Assembly (NCBI GenBank): GCA_028280615.1
Contig: JANQLK010000016.1
Span: forward strand, 186,001 to 250,000
Source: Woeseiaceae bacterium
GTDB lineage: Bacteria > Pseudomonadota > Gammaproteobacteria > Steroidobacterales > Woeseiaceae
DNA: 64,000 nt
Direction of reading: 5' to 3'
The stretch's first letter is position 1, and each line of letters begins with the position of its first letter. The position numbers were made by a program, and so were the translations under genes. Shown one piece after another: positions 20,608 to 30,956 of this stretch. A model generated the notes under the pieces. The model saw nothing but the letters and a program-made list of their open reading frames with translations, did no database searches and was not told where the DNA came from.

Positions 20608-22005
20608 ATGCTGCCCGTGGTCGCGCTGGTCGGTCGACCCAACGTCGGCAAGTCGACCCTGTTCAACCGGCTCACGCGTACCCGCGACGCCATCGTCGCA
20701 GATTTCCCGGGGCTGACTCGGGACCGCCAGTACGGCTACGGAAAGGTCGGGCCCAAGCCGTACCTCGTCATCGATACGGGCGGCGTCGCGGGCGGCGAGG
20801 TCGGTATCGACGAGGCCATGGTCGACCAGACCATCAGGGCGCTGGAGGAGGCCGATGTCGCGATCGTGCTCGTCGACGGGCGCGCGGGCGTGACCGCGGC
20901 CGATGAGCATGTCGCCGATCTTGTGCGCCGTAACGCCCGGCGCAGCTGGCTCGCGGTCAACAAGTCCGAGGGGCTCGACAAGGACATCGCGGCCAGCGAA
21001 TTCCACAGCCTGGGTCTCGGCGACCCGGTTGCGATCTCCGCTGCGCACGGTCACCGCATTTCGGCGTTGATCGATGCCGTTCTGGCGGACTTCGACGCGC
21101 CGGATTCGGCGGACGCCGATGCCGACGATGACGAGGACAAGCCGCTGCGCATGGCCGTCGTCGGCCGACCGAACGTCGGCAAATCGACGCTTGCCAATCG
21201 CCTGCTCGGCGAAGACCGCTTTGTCGTCTACGACCAGCCCGGGACGACGCGGGACAGCGTCGCCGTGCCGTTCGAACGCAATGACCGCAACTACCTGCTG
21301 ATCGATACGGCCGGCATCCGACGCAAGTCGCGCGTGCACGAGACCGTCGAGAAGTTCAGCATCGTCAAGGCGCTCAAGGCCATCGAGGACGCCCAGGTCG
21401 TCGTGTCCGTGCTCGACGCGCGCGAAGGTGTCACCGAGCAGGACGTGAGCCTGCTGGGTCTCGTCGTCGAGCGCGGCCGTGCGCTGGTCGTCGTTATCAA
21501 CAAGTGGGACGGCCTGTCCGCGGAGGCGCGCAAGACGGTGCGCGACCAGCTCGACCGGCGCCTGCCGTTTCTCGACTTCGCCGAGCGCATGACGATCTCG
21601 GCGCTGCACGGCACGGCCGTTGGCGACGTCCTGCCCGCCGTGGAACGGGCCTATCGGGCGGCCACGCGCGACATGTCGACGACCGAGCTGACCCGCGAAC
21701 TCGAGGCCGCCGTGACGGCGCATCCGCCGCCCCTGGTGCGCGGCCGGCGCATACGGCTGCGCTATGCCCACCAGGGCGGCCGCAACCCGCCCGTGATCGT
21801 AATCCACGGCAACCAGACCGAGCGCGTGCCCGAGTCGTTCCGGCGCTATCTCGTGAACCGCTTCCGCAAGGCGTTTAAACTGAAAGGCACGCCGGTCCGG
21901 CTGCAGTTCAAGACCGGCAAGAATCCCTTCAAGGGCAAGCGCAACACGCTGACGCCGCGCCAGGAGCGCAAGCGCAAGCGCATGATGAAGCATGTGAGGA
22001 AGTGA
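20608..22005 (+). CDS. der: Ribosome-assembly GTPase Der (EngA)
   Basis: 465 residues from the ATG at 20608 ([20 protein letters not shown]), preceded by GGAGGT; in-frame starts at 20545 and 20572 give non-conserved N-termini. Two GTPase domains each show GRPNVGKST, with the G3 motifs DTGG and DTAG and NKXD motifs (NKSE, NKWD). A KH-like domain ends in a basic tail ([20 protein letters not shown]). Der is essential for 50S subunit maturation. Confidence 0.97.
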   Translation: MLPVVALVGRPNVGKSTLFNRLTRTRDAIVADFPGLTRDRQYGYGKVGPKPYLVIDTGGVAGGEVGIDEAMVDQTIRALEEADVAIVLVDGRAGVTAADEHVADLVRRNARRSWLAVNKSEGLDKDIAASEFHSLGLGDPVAISAAHGHRISALIDAVLADFDAPDSADADADDDEDKPLRMAVVGRPNVGKSTLANRLLGEDRFVVYDQPGTTRDSVAVPFERNDRNYLLIDTAGIRRKSRVHETVEKFSIVKALKAIEDAQVVVSVLDAREGVTEQDVSLLGLVVERGRALVVVINKWDGLSAEARKTVRDQLDRRLPFLDFAERMTISALHGTAVGDVLPAVERAYRAATRDMSTTELTRELEAAVTAHPPPLVRGRRIRLRYAHQGGRNPPVIVIHGNQTERVPESFRRYLVNRFRKAFKLKGTPVRLQFKTGKNPFKGKRNTLTPRQERKRKRMMKHVRK

Positions 22006-22006
22006 G

Positions 22007-23119
22007 ATGTCCGCCGCTCGCAAGTCGATCACCCTCGAAGGCCGCTTCGGCATGCACCGCGGCGGCTCGATCGAATCGCCGACGCTCGCCTACGAAACCT
22101 GGGGGGCCCTGAACGAGCGCGGCGACAACGCCATCCTGATCTTCAGCGGGCTGTCGCCGTCCGCGCACGCCGCGTCGTCGCCCGAGGATCCGTCCGCGGG
22201 CTGGTGGGAGGACATGATCGGCTCGGGCCAGGCGCTCGACATCGATCGCTACTACATCATTTGCATCAATTCCCTGGGCAGCTGCTTCGGCTCGACGGGA
22301 CCCGCATCGATCAACCCCGAGACCGGCAAGGTCTACCGGCTGGATTTTCCCGTGCTGACGCTCGAGGATGTCGCGAACGCGGCCCACGGCGTCGTCAAGG
22401 CCCTCGGAATCGAGTGCCTGCACGCCGTCGTCGGCTGCTCGATGGGCGGCATGACGGGGCTCGCCTACTGCATCCGCCACCCGGGCGCGACCCGCGCATT
22501 CGTGTCGATCTCCTCGGCGACGCGTGCCGAGCCGTTCTCGATCGCCGTGCGCTCCCTGCAACGGGAAATGATTCGCACCGATCCCAAGTGGAAAAACGGC
22601 AACTACGACCCCGACGATCCGCCAATCGTCGGCCAGCGGCTCGCGCGCAAGCTCGGCATGATTACCTATCGCTCTGCCGAGGAGTGGCGCGGCCGCTTCG
22701 GCCGTGAACGCGCGACGGGCGAGGGCGGCACGGGCGACCGTTTCAAGATCGAGTTCTCGGTCGAGAGTTATCTCGACTACCAGGCGCAGAAGTTCACGGG
22801 CGGTTTCGATCCGAACTGCTATCTGTACCTTTCGCACGCGTCGGATCTGTTCGACCTGGCCGAGTACGGCGGCTCGCTGCAGTCGGCGTTCCGGCGGCTC
22901 GAACTCGAGAAGACGCTGGTCGTCGGCGTGACCACCGACATCCTGTTCCCGATTCACCAGCAGCGGGAACTTGCGGCGGGCTTCGCCGAGGTCGTCGACG
23001 ACGCGGAACTCGTCGAGCTCGACTGCATACGCGGCCACGACTCGTTTCTCGTCGAGATGGACGCGTTCCGCCCGGTCCTGTGCGACTTCTTCGACTCGCA
23101 CTGCCCGGAGTCAGCATAG
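22007..23119 (+). CDS. MetX-family acyltransferase, possibly serine/homoserine O-succinyltransferase
   Basis: 370 residues, starting 1 nt after der. Alpha/beta-hydrolase acyltransferase fold: nucleophile in GCSMGGMTGLAY, TDILFPIHQQRELAAGF, and a C-terminal RGHDSFLVEMDAF with the catalytic His. The oxyanion/substrate segment reads NSLGSCFGSTGPAS, while classical homoserine O-acetyltransferases generally have a GGC-GTTGP form. The form seen here is closer to xanthomonad MetX relatives that were reassigned as serine O-succinyltransferases. Acyl donor and acceptor are therefore uncertain; the fold and family are firm. Confidence 0.85.
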   Translation: MSAARKSITLEGRFGMHRGGSIESPTLAYETWGALNERGDNAILIFSGLSPSAHAASSPEDPSAGWWEDMIGSGQALDIDRYYIICINSLGSCFGSTGPASINPETGKVYRLDFPVLTLEDVANAAHGVVKALGIECLHAVVGCSMGGMTGLAYCIRHPGATRAFVSISSATRAEPFSIAVRSLQREMIRTDPKWKNGNYDPDDPPIVGQRLARKLGMITYRSAEEWRGRFGRERATGEGGTGDRFKIEFSVESYLDYQAQKFTGGFDPNCYLYLSHASDLFDLAEYGGSLQSAFRRLELEKTLVVGVTTDILFPIHQQRELAAGFAEVVDDAELVELDCIRGHDSFLVEMDAFRPVLCDFFDSHCPESA

Positions 23120-23135
23120 CTAGCTCCGTTGCCCG

Positions 23136-23594
23136 ATGCGCGCGCTCGAGCTCAAGGTGCCACCCGTCGTCGTTCTCCTGATCGCGGCCATTGCGATGTG
23201 GTATCTGCGCCGCGTGCCGGCGGCATCCTTCGACCTGCCCGGCGCCCGAATCGCCGCCGCGGCGCTGCTCGCGGCCGGCATCCTGGTCGCGGTCCGCGGC
23301 GTGATCGCCTTCCGGTGGCACGGCACCACGGTGAATCCGCACACGCCGGGCAAATCATCCACGATCGTGCGAACGGACGTCTATCGCCTCACGCGCAACC
23401 CGATGTACCTGGGCCTGGCGCTTGCGCTCGTGAGCTTCGGCCTCTGGCTCGGCAGCCTCGCGTCACTCGCCGTCGTGCCGCTGTTCGTCGTCTATCTCAC
23501 CCAGTTTCAGATCAAGCCCGAAGAACGCGCGCTCGAAGCAAGCTTCGGTCGGGCCTACGCCGAGTATCGGCGGGCCGTGCGGCGCTGGCTCTGA
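23136..23594 (+). CDS. Isoprenylcysteine carboxyl methyltransferase-family membrane protein
   Basis: 152 residues. Membrane segments (VPPVVVLLIAAIAMWYL, IAAAALLAAGILVAVRG, LASLAVVPLFVVYLTQF) and the family core VNPHTPGKSSTIVRTDVYRL followed by TRNPMYLG are typical of the ICMT/PEMT-like SAM-dependent methyltransferases that act on lipophilic substrates at the membrane. The substrate of such bacterial proteins is usually unknown, and none can be named here. It follows the MetX-like gene by 16 nt. Confidence 0.85.
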   Translation: MRALELKVPPVVVLLIAAIAMWYLRRVPAASFDLPGARIAAAALLAAGILVAVRGVIAFRWHGTTVNPHTPGKSSTIVRTDVYRLTRNPMYLGLALALVSFGLWLGSLASLAVVPLFVVYLTQFQIKPEERALEASFGRAYAEYRRAVRRWL

Positions 23595-23611
23595 AGAGCT
23601 GTGCGGCCCGG

Positions 23612-25354
23612 CTAGTGCCGCCAGCTCGTGAGATCGGCGCCCTCCGGCGCGGTCGTCTCGATGCGCTCCAGGATCCTCGGCAGGAAGCGCGTGTTGTAGC
23701 GCAGCCTCGAGATGTGGTTGCCGTTCTCGTGGTCGCCGTTCCAGCAGTGCTCTGCGCGGTCGCCGTAGTCCACCTCGCCCGCGTAGTACGGATCGGTCGT
23801 GCTCTCCAGGAACTCCTCGGCCAGGTACACGGCGTTGTTGAGGTAGTAGTTGTCCATGTCGCCGACGTAGATGTGGAGTTTGCCTTCGAGCTTCGGCCCG
23901 AGCGTCGCCCAGTCGCGTTGCAGGATATGCACGAGATCGTAGTTCTCGCGCCAGTACTCCGCGACCTCGTGATCGATCTCGCCCGTGTCCTTGTCCCAGA
24001 GCCGAACCGGGTAGCCGTCGTCACCCATCGGCGAGTAGGTCGCCTCCCAGATGTCGTACTGCTGGCCCGAGCGCGTCTTGTCGCCGAGCACGGCCTCGAG
24101 ACGGTTGTAGTCGTACTGGCTCGCATGCACGTTGCCGAGGTAGTCGCGGTGGCCCGGGCGCGGCAGCACCTGGAACGGGCTCTCGTAGTAGTACGCGTTG
24201 TCGTCTTCGTAGATGTTGACGGTCAGGTAGGCGCGAAAGTCGATCGGGTCGGGACAGGCGATGAATGCGCCGTTGAACATCTCGGGATAGAAGACCTGCG
24301 TCGCCATCGCCTCCCAGCCGCCCGTCGAGCCGCCGTAGGTGAAGCGCGCCCAGCCCTCGCCGATGCCGCGGAACTGTTCCTCGACGTACGGGATCAGCTC
24401 GTGGTTGATCGCGTCGCCGTACGGTCCCTGGCTCCCCGAATTCACGGCGTAGGAGTCGTCATAGTAGGGCGTCGCATGCTGCACGAGCATGACCAGGTAG
24501 CGCGGATGGTCATCGCTGATCCACTGCTGATAGAACGCGTAGGCCTCCTGCTGCTGGATGCGGTTGTAGCCTTCGACACCGAAACGCTCGCTGAAGTCGG
24601 GCTCGAGGTCGGGATCGGGCGGCTCGGTGCGGAAGCCCGAGAAGTCGTAGGGGAAGTGCCCGTGGTTGACCATGAGCGGATAGCGCGCGTCGGGATTCTC
24701 GTCGAAACCGTGCGGCAGCAGCACGTGCGCGCCCAGGTAGACGTCTTCGCCCCAGAACTCCGAGAGGAGTTCACTCTTCATCTTGATGTGGCGGACGTAC
24801 TGGGTGTCAGCCGGGGGCTCGATCTCGGGAATCGCCTGATCGAGGACGATTCGCGTCGTCGAGTTGCGCGAGATATCGACTTTGACGGGCTCCGAATAGA
24901 AGTTGCCGGGCTTACGATTCCACTGCTGGCCTTCGCCGCGCTCGGGCGGGAGGCTCACGACCTTGCCGTTCGACAGATTGAAATCCCTGTACCGATTCAA
25001 CAGCGCCTGCACGTAGTAGCTGCCTTCCGGCACCTCGCTGAGATCGAGCGGGAAGCCCCGGGCCGACGCGTCGATCGCGGCCGGGCTGCCCGGCTGCCAG
25101 TCCTCGACCTGGATGCCGAAGATGAGCTGCGTGTCGGTTGAATTGTCGATAAGGAAGCGTGGTTCCTCGTCGTCGTGGGTCGCGAGCATCACGAGCAGGC
25201 GGCCGTCCTGGGCGCTTTCGCTCAAGCTCGGATCGAATTCGATCTCAAAGCTCGGCGCCGCCTCGGCAGTGTCGGAGTCGATCGTCACCTCGCAGGCGGC
25301 AAGGGCCAGGGACGAGAGGACGAGCATCAATGTAGCGGGCATACGGCGGGACAT
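23612..25354 (-). CDS. Esterase-like lipoprotein (alpha/beta-hydrolase)
   Basis: 580 residues. The N-terminus is a lipoprotein signal ending LALAAC (Cys about residue 21). The first 190 residues look like a beta-rich domain. A hydrolase domain follows: YPLMVNHGHFPYD, the nucleophile elbow YGGSTGGWEAMA about residue 343, and a C-terminal DHENGNHISRL that could carry the His. It resembles secreted esterase-D-like proteins. Substrate unknown; a lipoprotein anchor places it in the envelope. It is convergent with the methyltransferase gene. Confidence 0.65.
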   Translation of the reverse strand: MSRRMPATLMLVLSSLALAACEVTIDSDTAEAAPSFEIEFDPSLSESAQDGRLLVMLATHDDEEPRFLIDNSTDTQLIFGIQVEDWQPGSPAAIDASARGFPLDLSEVPEGSYYVQALLNRYRDFNLSNGKVVSLPPERGEGQQWNRKPGNFYSEPVKVDISRNSTTRIVLDQAIPEIEPPADTQYVRHIKMKSELLSEFWGEDVYLGAHVLLPHGFDENPDARYPLMVNHGHFPYDFSGFRTEPPDPDLEPDFSERFGVEGYNRIQQQEAYAFYQQWISDDHPRYLVMLVQHATPYYDDSYAVNSGSQGPYGDAINHELIPYVEEQFRGIGEGWARFTYGGSTGGWEAMATQVFYPEMFNGAFIACPDPIDFRAYLTVNIYEDDNAYYYESPFQVLPRPGHRDYLGNVHASQYDYNRLEAVLGDKTRSGQQYDIWEATYSPMGDDGYPVRLWDKDTGEIDHEVAEYWRENYDLVHILQRDWATLGPKLEGKLHIYVGDMDNYYLNNAVYLAEEFLESTTDPYYAGEVDYGDRAEHCWNGDHENGNHISRLRYNTRFLPRILERIETTAPEGADLTSWRH

Positions 25355-25496
25355 GGGGCTTCTCCGGGTGGTCGGTCGCGACGCCTCCAGGGGCGTGTTC
25401 TCCTGCTCGTGCGGTTAGCGGACAAACGTCCGAAATATTTGCCCGCCGATAATGGCCGAAACGGCCGGCGGAGTACAGCATCCGGCGCCGCGCGGT

Positions 25497-26321
25497 CTAC
25501 TCGTCGAGCAGGATGGCCGGGTCGACGGCGTTGCCGCCCAGGTAGACGCCGAAATGCAGGTGCGGTCCCGTGACCCGGCCGGTCGCGCCGACCGCGCCCA
25601 GGCGCTCACCGGTATCGACCGTATCGCCGAAGGCGACGTCGATCGCACTCAGGTGGCAGTACATCGTCACGAGCCCCTGGCCGTGGTCGACGATCACCGT
25701 GTTGCCGTTGAAATAGAAGTCGCCGACGGCCGTGACGATTCCGGCCCGCGGCGCAAGCACGGGAGTCCCTTCGACGGCCGCGATATCCATGCCGCTGTGC
25801 GGCGAACGCGGCTGGTCGTTATAGAAGCGCCGCAGCCCGAAGCTCGAGCTGCGCCTGCCGCTGACCGGCGCTTCGAGTGCGATGGCATCGAGCTCGGCAT
25901 CGCGCCAGTTGTCGATCGCATTGTCGATGATCACGCGCTCGCGGCCGATGCGATCGAGCTGCTGCTGGTTCGGCGTCACGTATTCCCGGTTCTTGATCGT
26001 GAGCCGCTGCTCGGCGTAGCCGTGCGGCTGGATGTCGATCGCGACCGCTGCGTCGTCCAGCATGACGACGACCTCGCCGGGCTCGGCCGAAAGCGGTATG
26101 CCGATCGCAGCCGTCCAGCGTTCTCCCTGCTTGAACAGCAGCGCCGGATCGCCGTCGAAGCTGACCGCGGGCTTGTCCTCGCCGACCGGGCCCGCGTCGA
26201 TCAGGACGATGCCGCCCGGCCGCGGCGAGTTCTCGACCGCGGCGGCCTGGGCCACGGCCGCCAGCGCCACGAGCGCAATGAGCCGCGCCGAGCGCCCGGC
26301 AGCGGTTTCAGGGATGGTCAT
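25497..26321 (-). CDS. M23 (LytM) family peptidase
   Basis: 274 residues with an N-terminal hydrophobic export signal (LIALVALAAVAQAAA). The C-terminal LytM domain has the zinc ligands in HSGMDIAAVEGTPV and GRVTGPHLHFGVYLGG, with MYCHLSAIDVAFGDTV between. These enzymes cut peptide crosslinks in peptidoglycan or act as degenerate activators; here the ligand residues are intact, so it is probably active in the periplasm. It lies 20 bp from the xseA 3' end on the same strand. Confidence 0.9.
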   Translation of the reverse strand: MTIPETAAGRSARLIALVALAAVAQAAAVENSPRPGGIVLIDAGPVGEDKPAVSFDGDPALLFKQGERWTAAIGIPLSAEPGEVVVMLDDAAVAIDIQPHGYAEQRLTIKNREYVTPNQQQLDRIGRERVIIDNAIDNWRDAELDAIALEAPVSGRRSSSFGLRRFYNDQPRSPHSGMDIAAVEGTPVLAPRAGIVTAVGDFYFNGNTVIVDHGQGLVTMYCHLSAIDVAFGDTVDTGERLGAVGATGRVTGPHLHFGVYLGGNAVDPAILLDE

Positions 26322-26341
26322 GAGTGCTCTCGTGGCCGCGT

Positions 26342-27727
26342 TCAGTCATCGTCGCTATCGCCGCTATGGCCGCCCGGATTCACTTTGCTGACTTTCGCCA
26401 CGATGCTGCCTTTGCTCAGGCGGGCGCGGATTTCATCGCCCGGCTTGAGATCGCCGGCCCGGGTGACGGCGCGGCCCGCGCCGTCGAGCACGATCGCGTA
26501 ACCGCGATCGAGCGTTGCCAGCGGACTCACGGCGTTAAGCCCTCGCATCGCGAGTTCGAGGCGATGCGACAGGCGGTCGCGCTGCTGCTCGTTGGCGAGT
26601 ACGAGGCGCGACCTGAGCTCGCCGAGGCGCCGCTCTAAGCGCTCGACCGCGAGCGCCGGGGAGAGCCGCAGGAGCTCGGCGCGTGCCGTCGCCACTCTGG
26701 CCCGGGTCCCGAGCAGCCGCTGGCGAGTCGCCGCCGCCAGCCGGCCCGTGAGCGCAGCGAGCCGCTCGGCCTGACGTGCGACATGGCCGGCCGGGCTCGC
26801 CCGCAGGAGCCGGCGGCTGAGCCAGTCCAGCGACTGCGCGCGTTCCTCGACGATCCGGCCCGAGAGCCGCGTCAGGCGGGCGGCCAGCGTCCCGACGGCG
26901 CGCAGCCAGTCGGCGGCGTCGGGCACGACGAGTTCGGCTGCGCCGGACGGCGTTGGCGCGCGAACGTCGGCGACGAAGTCGGCGATCGTGAAGTCGACCT
27001 CGTGGCCGACGGCGCTCACGACCGGGATCGGGCTGGCCGCGATCGCGCGCGCCAGCGACTCGTCGTTGAACGCCCAAAGGTCTTCGAGCGAGCCGCCGCC
27101 GCGGCACAGGATCAGCACGTCGCACTCGTCGCGTTCGACGGCGGTCGCGAGCGCCTGCTTGAGCTCGGCCGGCGCTGCCGCGCCTTGCACGGCCGACGGG
27201 TAGATGATCACGGGCACGGCGGGAAAGCGTCGCCCTAGCACGGTCAGCACGTCGCGGACCGCTGCGCCGCTCGGCGAGGTCACGACGCCGATACGCATTG
27301 GCAGCGCCGGCAGCGGCTGCTTCCGGTCCGCGTCGAACAGGCCCTCGGCCGCGAGCTTTTTCTTGAGCACATCGAATTCGCGCTTGAGCGCGCCTTCCCC
27401 GGCGGGCTCGACCTGCTCGACGATGAGCTGGTAGTCGCCGCGCGGCTCGTAGAGGCTCACGCGTCCGTAGACCAGCACCTTGTCGCCGTTCTTGAGCCTG
27501 TGCGTCGGCCCGCGCTGCCGCTGGCGAAAAAACGCGGCGCGGATCTGCGCGGATTCGTCCTTGAGGCTGAAATACACGTGGCCCGAGGCGGGCTTGGCCA
27601 TATTCGATATCTCGCCCTCGACCCAGAGCCGCGCCAGGCCCGATTCGAGCAGCCGTTTGACCTGCCGATTGAGCTGGCTCACCGAAATAGCGGCTTCGGC
27701 CGGGGAGGATGCGCTCGATCCGATCAT
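26342..27727 (-). CDS. xseA: Exodeoxyribonuclease VII large subunit
   Basis: 461 residues from the ATG at 27727; the open frame extends upstream but would cross the guaB promoter. The N-terminal OB-fold shows LWVEGEISNMAKPASGHVYF, the catalytic region RIGVVTSPSGAAVRDVL, LILCRGGGSLEDLWAFND and SAVGHEVDFTIADFVAD. A long Arg/Leu-rich coiled coil follows and the end has LDRGYAIV. No xseB lies nearby. It is divergent from guaB, as in many gammaproteobacteria. Confidence 0.97.
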   Translation of the reverse strand: MIGSSASSPAEAAISVSQLNRQVKRLLESGLARLWVEGEISNMAKPASGHVYFSLKDESAQIRAAFFRQRQRGPTHRLKNGDKVLVYGRVSLYEPRGDYQLIVEQVEPAGEGALKREFDVLKKKLAAEGLFDADRKQPLPALPMRIGVVTSPSGAAVRDVLTVLGRRFPAVPVIIYPSAVQGAAAPAELKQALATAVERDECDVLILCRGGGSLEDLWAFNDESLARAIAASPIPVVSAVGHEVDFTIADFVADVRAPTPSGAAELVVPDAADWLRAVGTLAARLTRLSGRIVEERAQSLDWLSRRLLRASPAGHVARQAERLAALTGRLAAATRQRLLGTRARVATARAELLRLSPALAVERLERRLGELRSRLVLANEQQRDRLSHRLELAMRGLNAVSPLATLDRGYAIVLDGAGRAVTRAGDLKPGDEIRARLSKGSIVAKVSKVNPGGHSGDSDDD

Positions 27728-27764
27728 GCACGCGAGTATAACGGCGCGGCGGCGGACATTGCCG

Positions 27765-27793
27765 TTTACCCGCAAATCCGAGGGGCGTAGAAT
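27765..27793 (+). promoter_or_regulatory. Predicted sigma-70 promoter of guaBA
   Basis: TTTACC (27765-27770) and TAGAAT (27788-27793) are spaced by 17 nt, 35 bp upstream of the guaB ATG, in the xseA-guaB divergent gap. The spacing and -10 are good, the -35 moderate. No purine-type operator palindrome was seen around it. Confidence 0.45.
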
Positions 27794-27809
27794 TCGCCGA
27801 TTCACCTGA

Positions 27810-29297
<1,488 letters not shown>

Positions 29298-29319
29298 TCA
29301 CGACGAGGTGAGACACACG

Positions 29320-30915
29320 ATGAGCCAGGCAGCATCGCTCGAGGGCCAGCCGAGCCGCGATATCCACGCCCACCGGCTGCTGATCCTCGACTTCGGCGGC
29401 CAGTACACGCAGCTCATCGCGCGCCGCGTGCGCGAGTGCGGCGTCTACTCCGAGATCCATCCCTGGGACATGTCCGACGATGAGATCAGGGCCTTCGGCG
29501 CCGCCGGCGTCGTGCTGTCGGGCGGTCCCGAATCGGTCAACCTCGACGATCCGCCGCGCGTCTCGTCCGCCGTGTTCGACCTGGGCGTTCCCGTGCTCGG
29601 CATCTGCTACGGCATGCAGACGATGGCGGCCGAGCTCGGCGGCAAGGTCGAGGCATCGGCGCATCGCGAGTTCGGCTATGCCGAGATCACGCCCGGCGAC
29701 TCGGAGCTGTTCGGGGGCCTGAGCGACGTCGACGGCGAGGCACGGCTCAAGGTGTGGATGAGCCACGGCGACCGCGTCGAGAGCGCGCCGCCGGGCTTTG
29801 CCGTCACGGCCAGCAGCCGCAACTCGCCGCTCGCCGCGATGGAAGACGCCGAGCGGCACTACTACGGCGTGCAGTTTCACCCCGAGGTCACGCACACGCC
29901 GCAGGGGCAGCGCATGATCGAGCGCTTCGTGCTCGACATCTGCGGCTGCGCGGGCGACTGGACGCCCGGCAACATCGCGGCCGATGCGATTGCGGCGGTC
30001 CGCGAGCAGGTCGGCGACGGCAAGGTACTCCTCGGGCTCTCGGGTGGCGTCGATTCTTCGGTCGTCGCGGCGCTCCTGCATGAGGCGATCGGCGACCAGC
30101 TCGTCTGCGTGTTCGTCGACCATGGGCTCCTGCGCCACCACGAGGGCGATCAGGTCATGGAGACCTTCGCCGAGCACATGCACATCAACGTCGTTCGCGT
30201 GAACGCGGCCGACCGGTTCTTCGAGGCGCTCGAAGGCGTCGCCGACCCCGAAGAAAAACGCAAGATCATCGGCCGCACGTTCATCGAGGTGTTCGACGAG
30301 GAGGCGCACAAACTCGAAGGCATCGAGTGGCTCGCGCAGGGCACGATCTATCCCGACGTCATCGAATCGGCCGGCGCCAAGACCGGCAAGGCGGCGGTCA
30401 TCAAGTCGCACCACAACGTCGGCGGCCTGCCAGAAGACATGCGCATGTCGCTGATCGAGCCGCTGCGCGAGCTGTTCAAGGACGAAGTGCGGAAGATTGG
30501 CGTCGAGCTCGGCCTGCCGCGCGAGATGGTGTACCGGCATCCGTTCCCGGGCCCCGGTCTCGGCGTCCGCGTGCTGGGCGAGGTCAAGCGCGAGTACGTC
30601 GAACTCCTGCAGCTCGCGGACGACATCTTCATCGACGAGCTCAAGAGCAACGATCTCTACGACAAGACCAGCCAGGCCTTCGCCGTGTTCCTGCCGGTCC
30701 GCTCGGTCGGCGTCATGGGCGACGGCCGCCGCTACGACTACGTCGTGGCGCTCCGCGCCGTCGAGACGATCGACTTCATGACGGCGCGCTGGGCACACCT
30801 GCCGTACGACTTTCTGGAACACGTATCGCTTCGGATCATCAACGAGGTCGACGGCATCTCGCGTGTGACCTACGACATCTCGGGTAAGCCGCCCGCGACG
30901 ATCGAGTGGGAGTGA
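29320..30915 (+). CDS. guaA: GMP synthase (glutamine-hydrolysing)
   Basis: 531 residues from the ATG at 29320, chosen over a GTG at 29308 because GACGAGG lies at ribosome-site distance. Amidotransferase domain: nucleophile in [10 protein letters not shown], His-Glu in [12 protein letters not shown]-pyrophosphatase domain: [14 protein letters not shown]. Dimerisation domain: [14 protein letters not shown]. It aminates XMP to GMP. In the related order xseA-guaB-guaA-tadA-mltF, tadA would follow directly; here 5.4 kb of other DNA intervenes. Confidence 0.98.
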   Translation: MSQAASLEGQPSRDIHAHRLLILDFGGQYTQLIARRVRECGVYSEIHPWDMSDDEIRAFGAAGVVLSGGPESVNLDDPPRVSSAVFDLGVPVLGICYGMQTMAAELGGKVEASAHREFGYAEITPGDSELFGGLSDVDGEARLKVWMSHGDRVESAPPGFAVTASSRNSPLAAMEDAERHYYGVQFHPEVTHTPQGQRMIERFVLDICGCAGDWTPGNIAADAIAAVREQVGDGKVLLGLSGGVDSSVVAALLHEAIGDQLVCVFVDHGLLRHHEGDQVMETFAEHMHINVVRVNAADRFFEALEGVADPEEKRKIIGRTFIEVFDEEAHKLEGIEWLAQGTIYPDVIESAGAKTGKAAVIKSHHNVGGLPEDMRMSLIEPLRELFKDEVRKIGVELGLPREMVYRHPFPGPGLGVRVLGEVKREYVELLQLADDIFIDELKSNDLYDKTSQAFAVFLPVRSVGVMGDGRRYDYVVALRAVETIDFMTARWAHLPYDFLEHVSLRIINEVDGISRVTYDISGKPPATIEWE

Positions 30916-30956
30916 TACGGCGTCGAGTCTTTCGTCGATGTGACCGTCAACGCTTG

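Noticed and set aside
19165..22053. 962-residue open frame on the minus strand across yfgM, bamB and der
   Set aside because: It lies opposite three well-conserved genes. Its composition (His, Arg, Asp, Val rich) is that of antisense frames in GC-rich DNA.
23129..25141. 670-residue plus-strand frame opposite the esterase-like lipoprotein
   Set aside because: The minus strand encodes a lipoprotein signal and hydrolase motifs; the plus frame is Val/Arg/Ala-rich noise.
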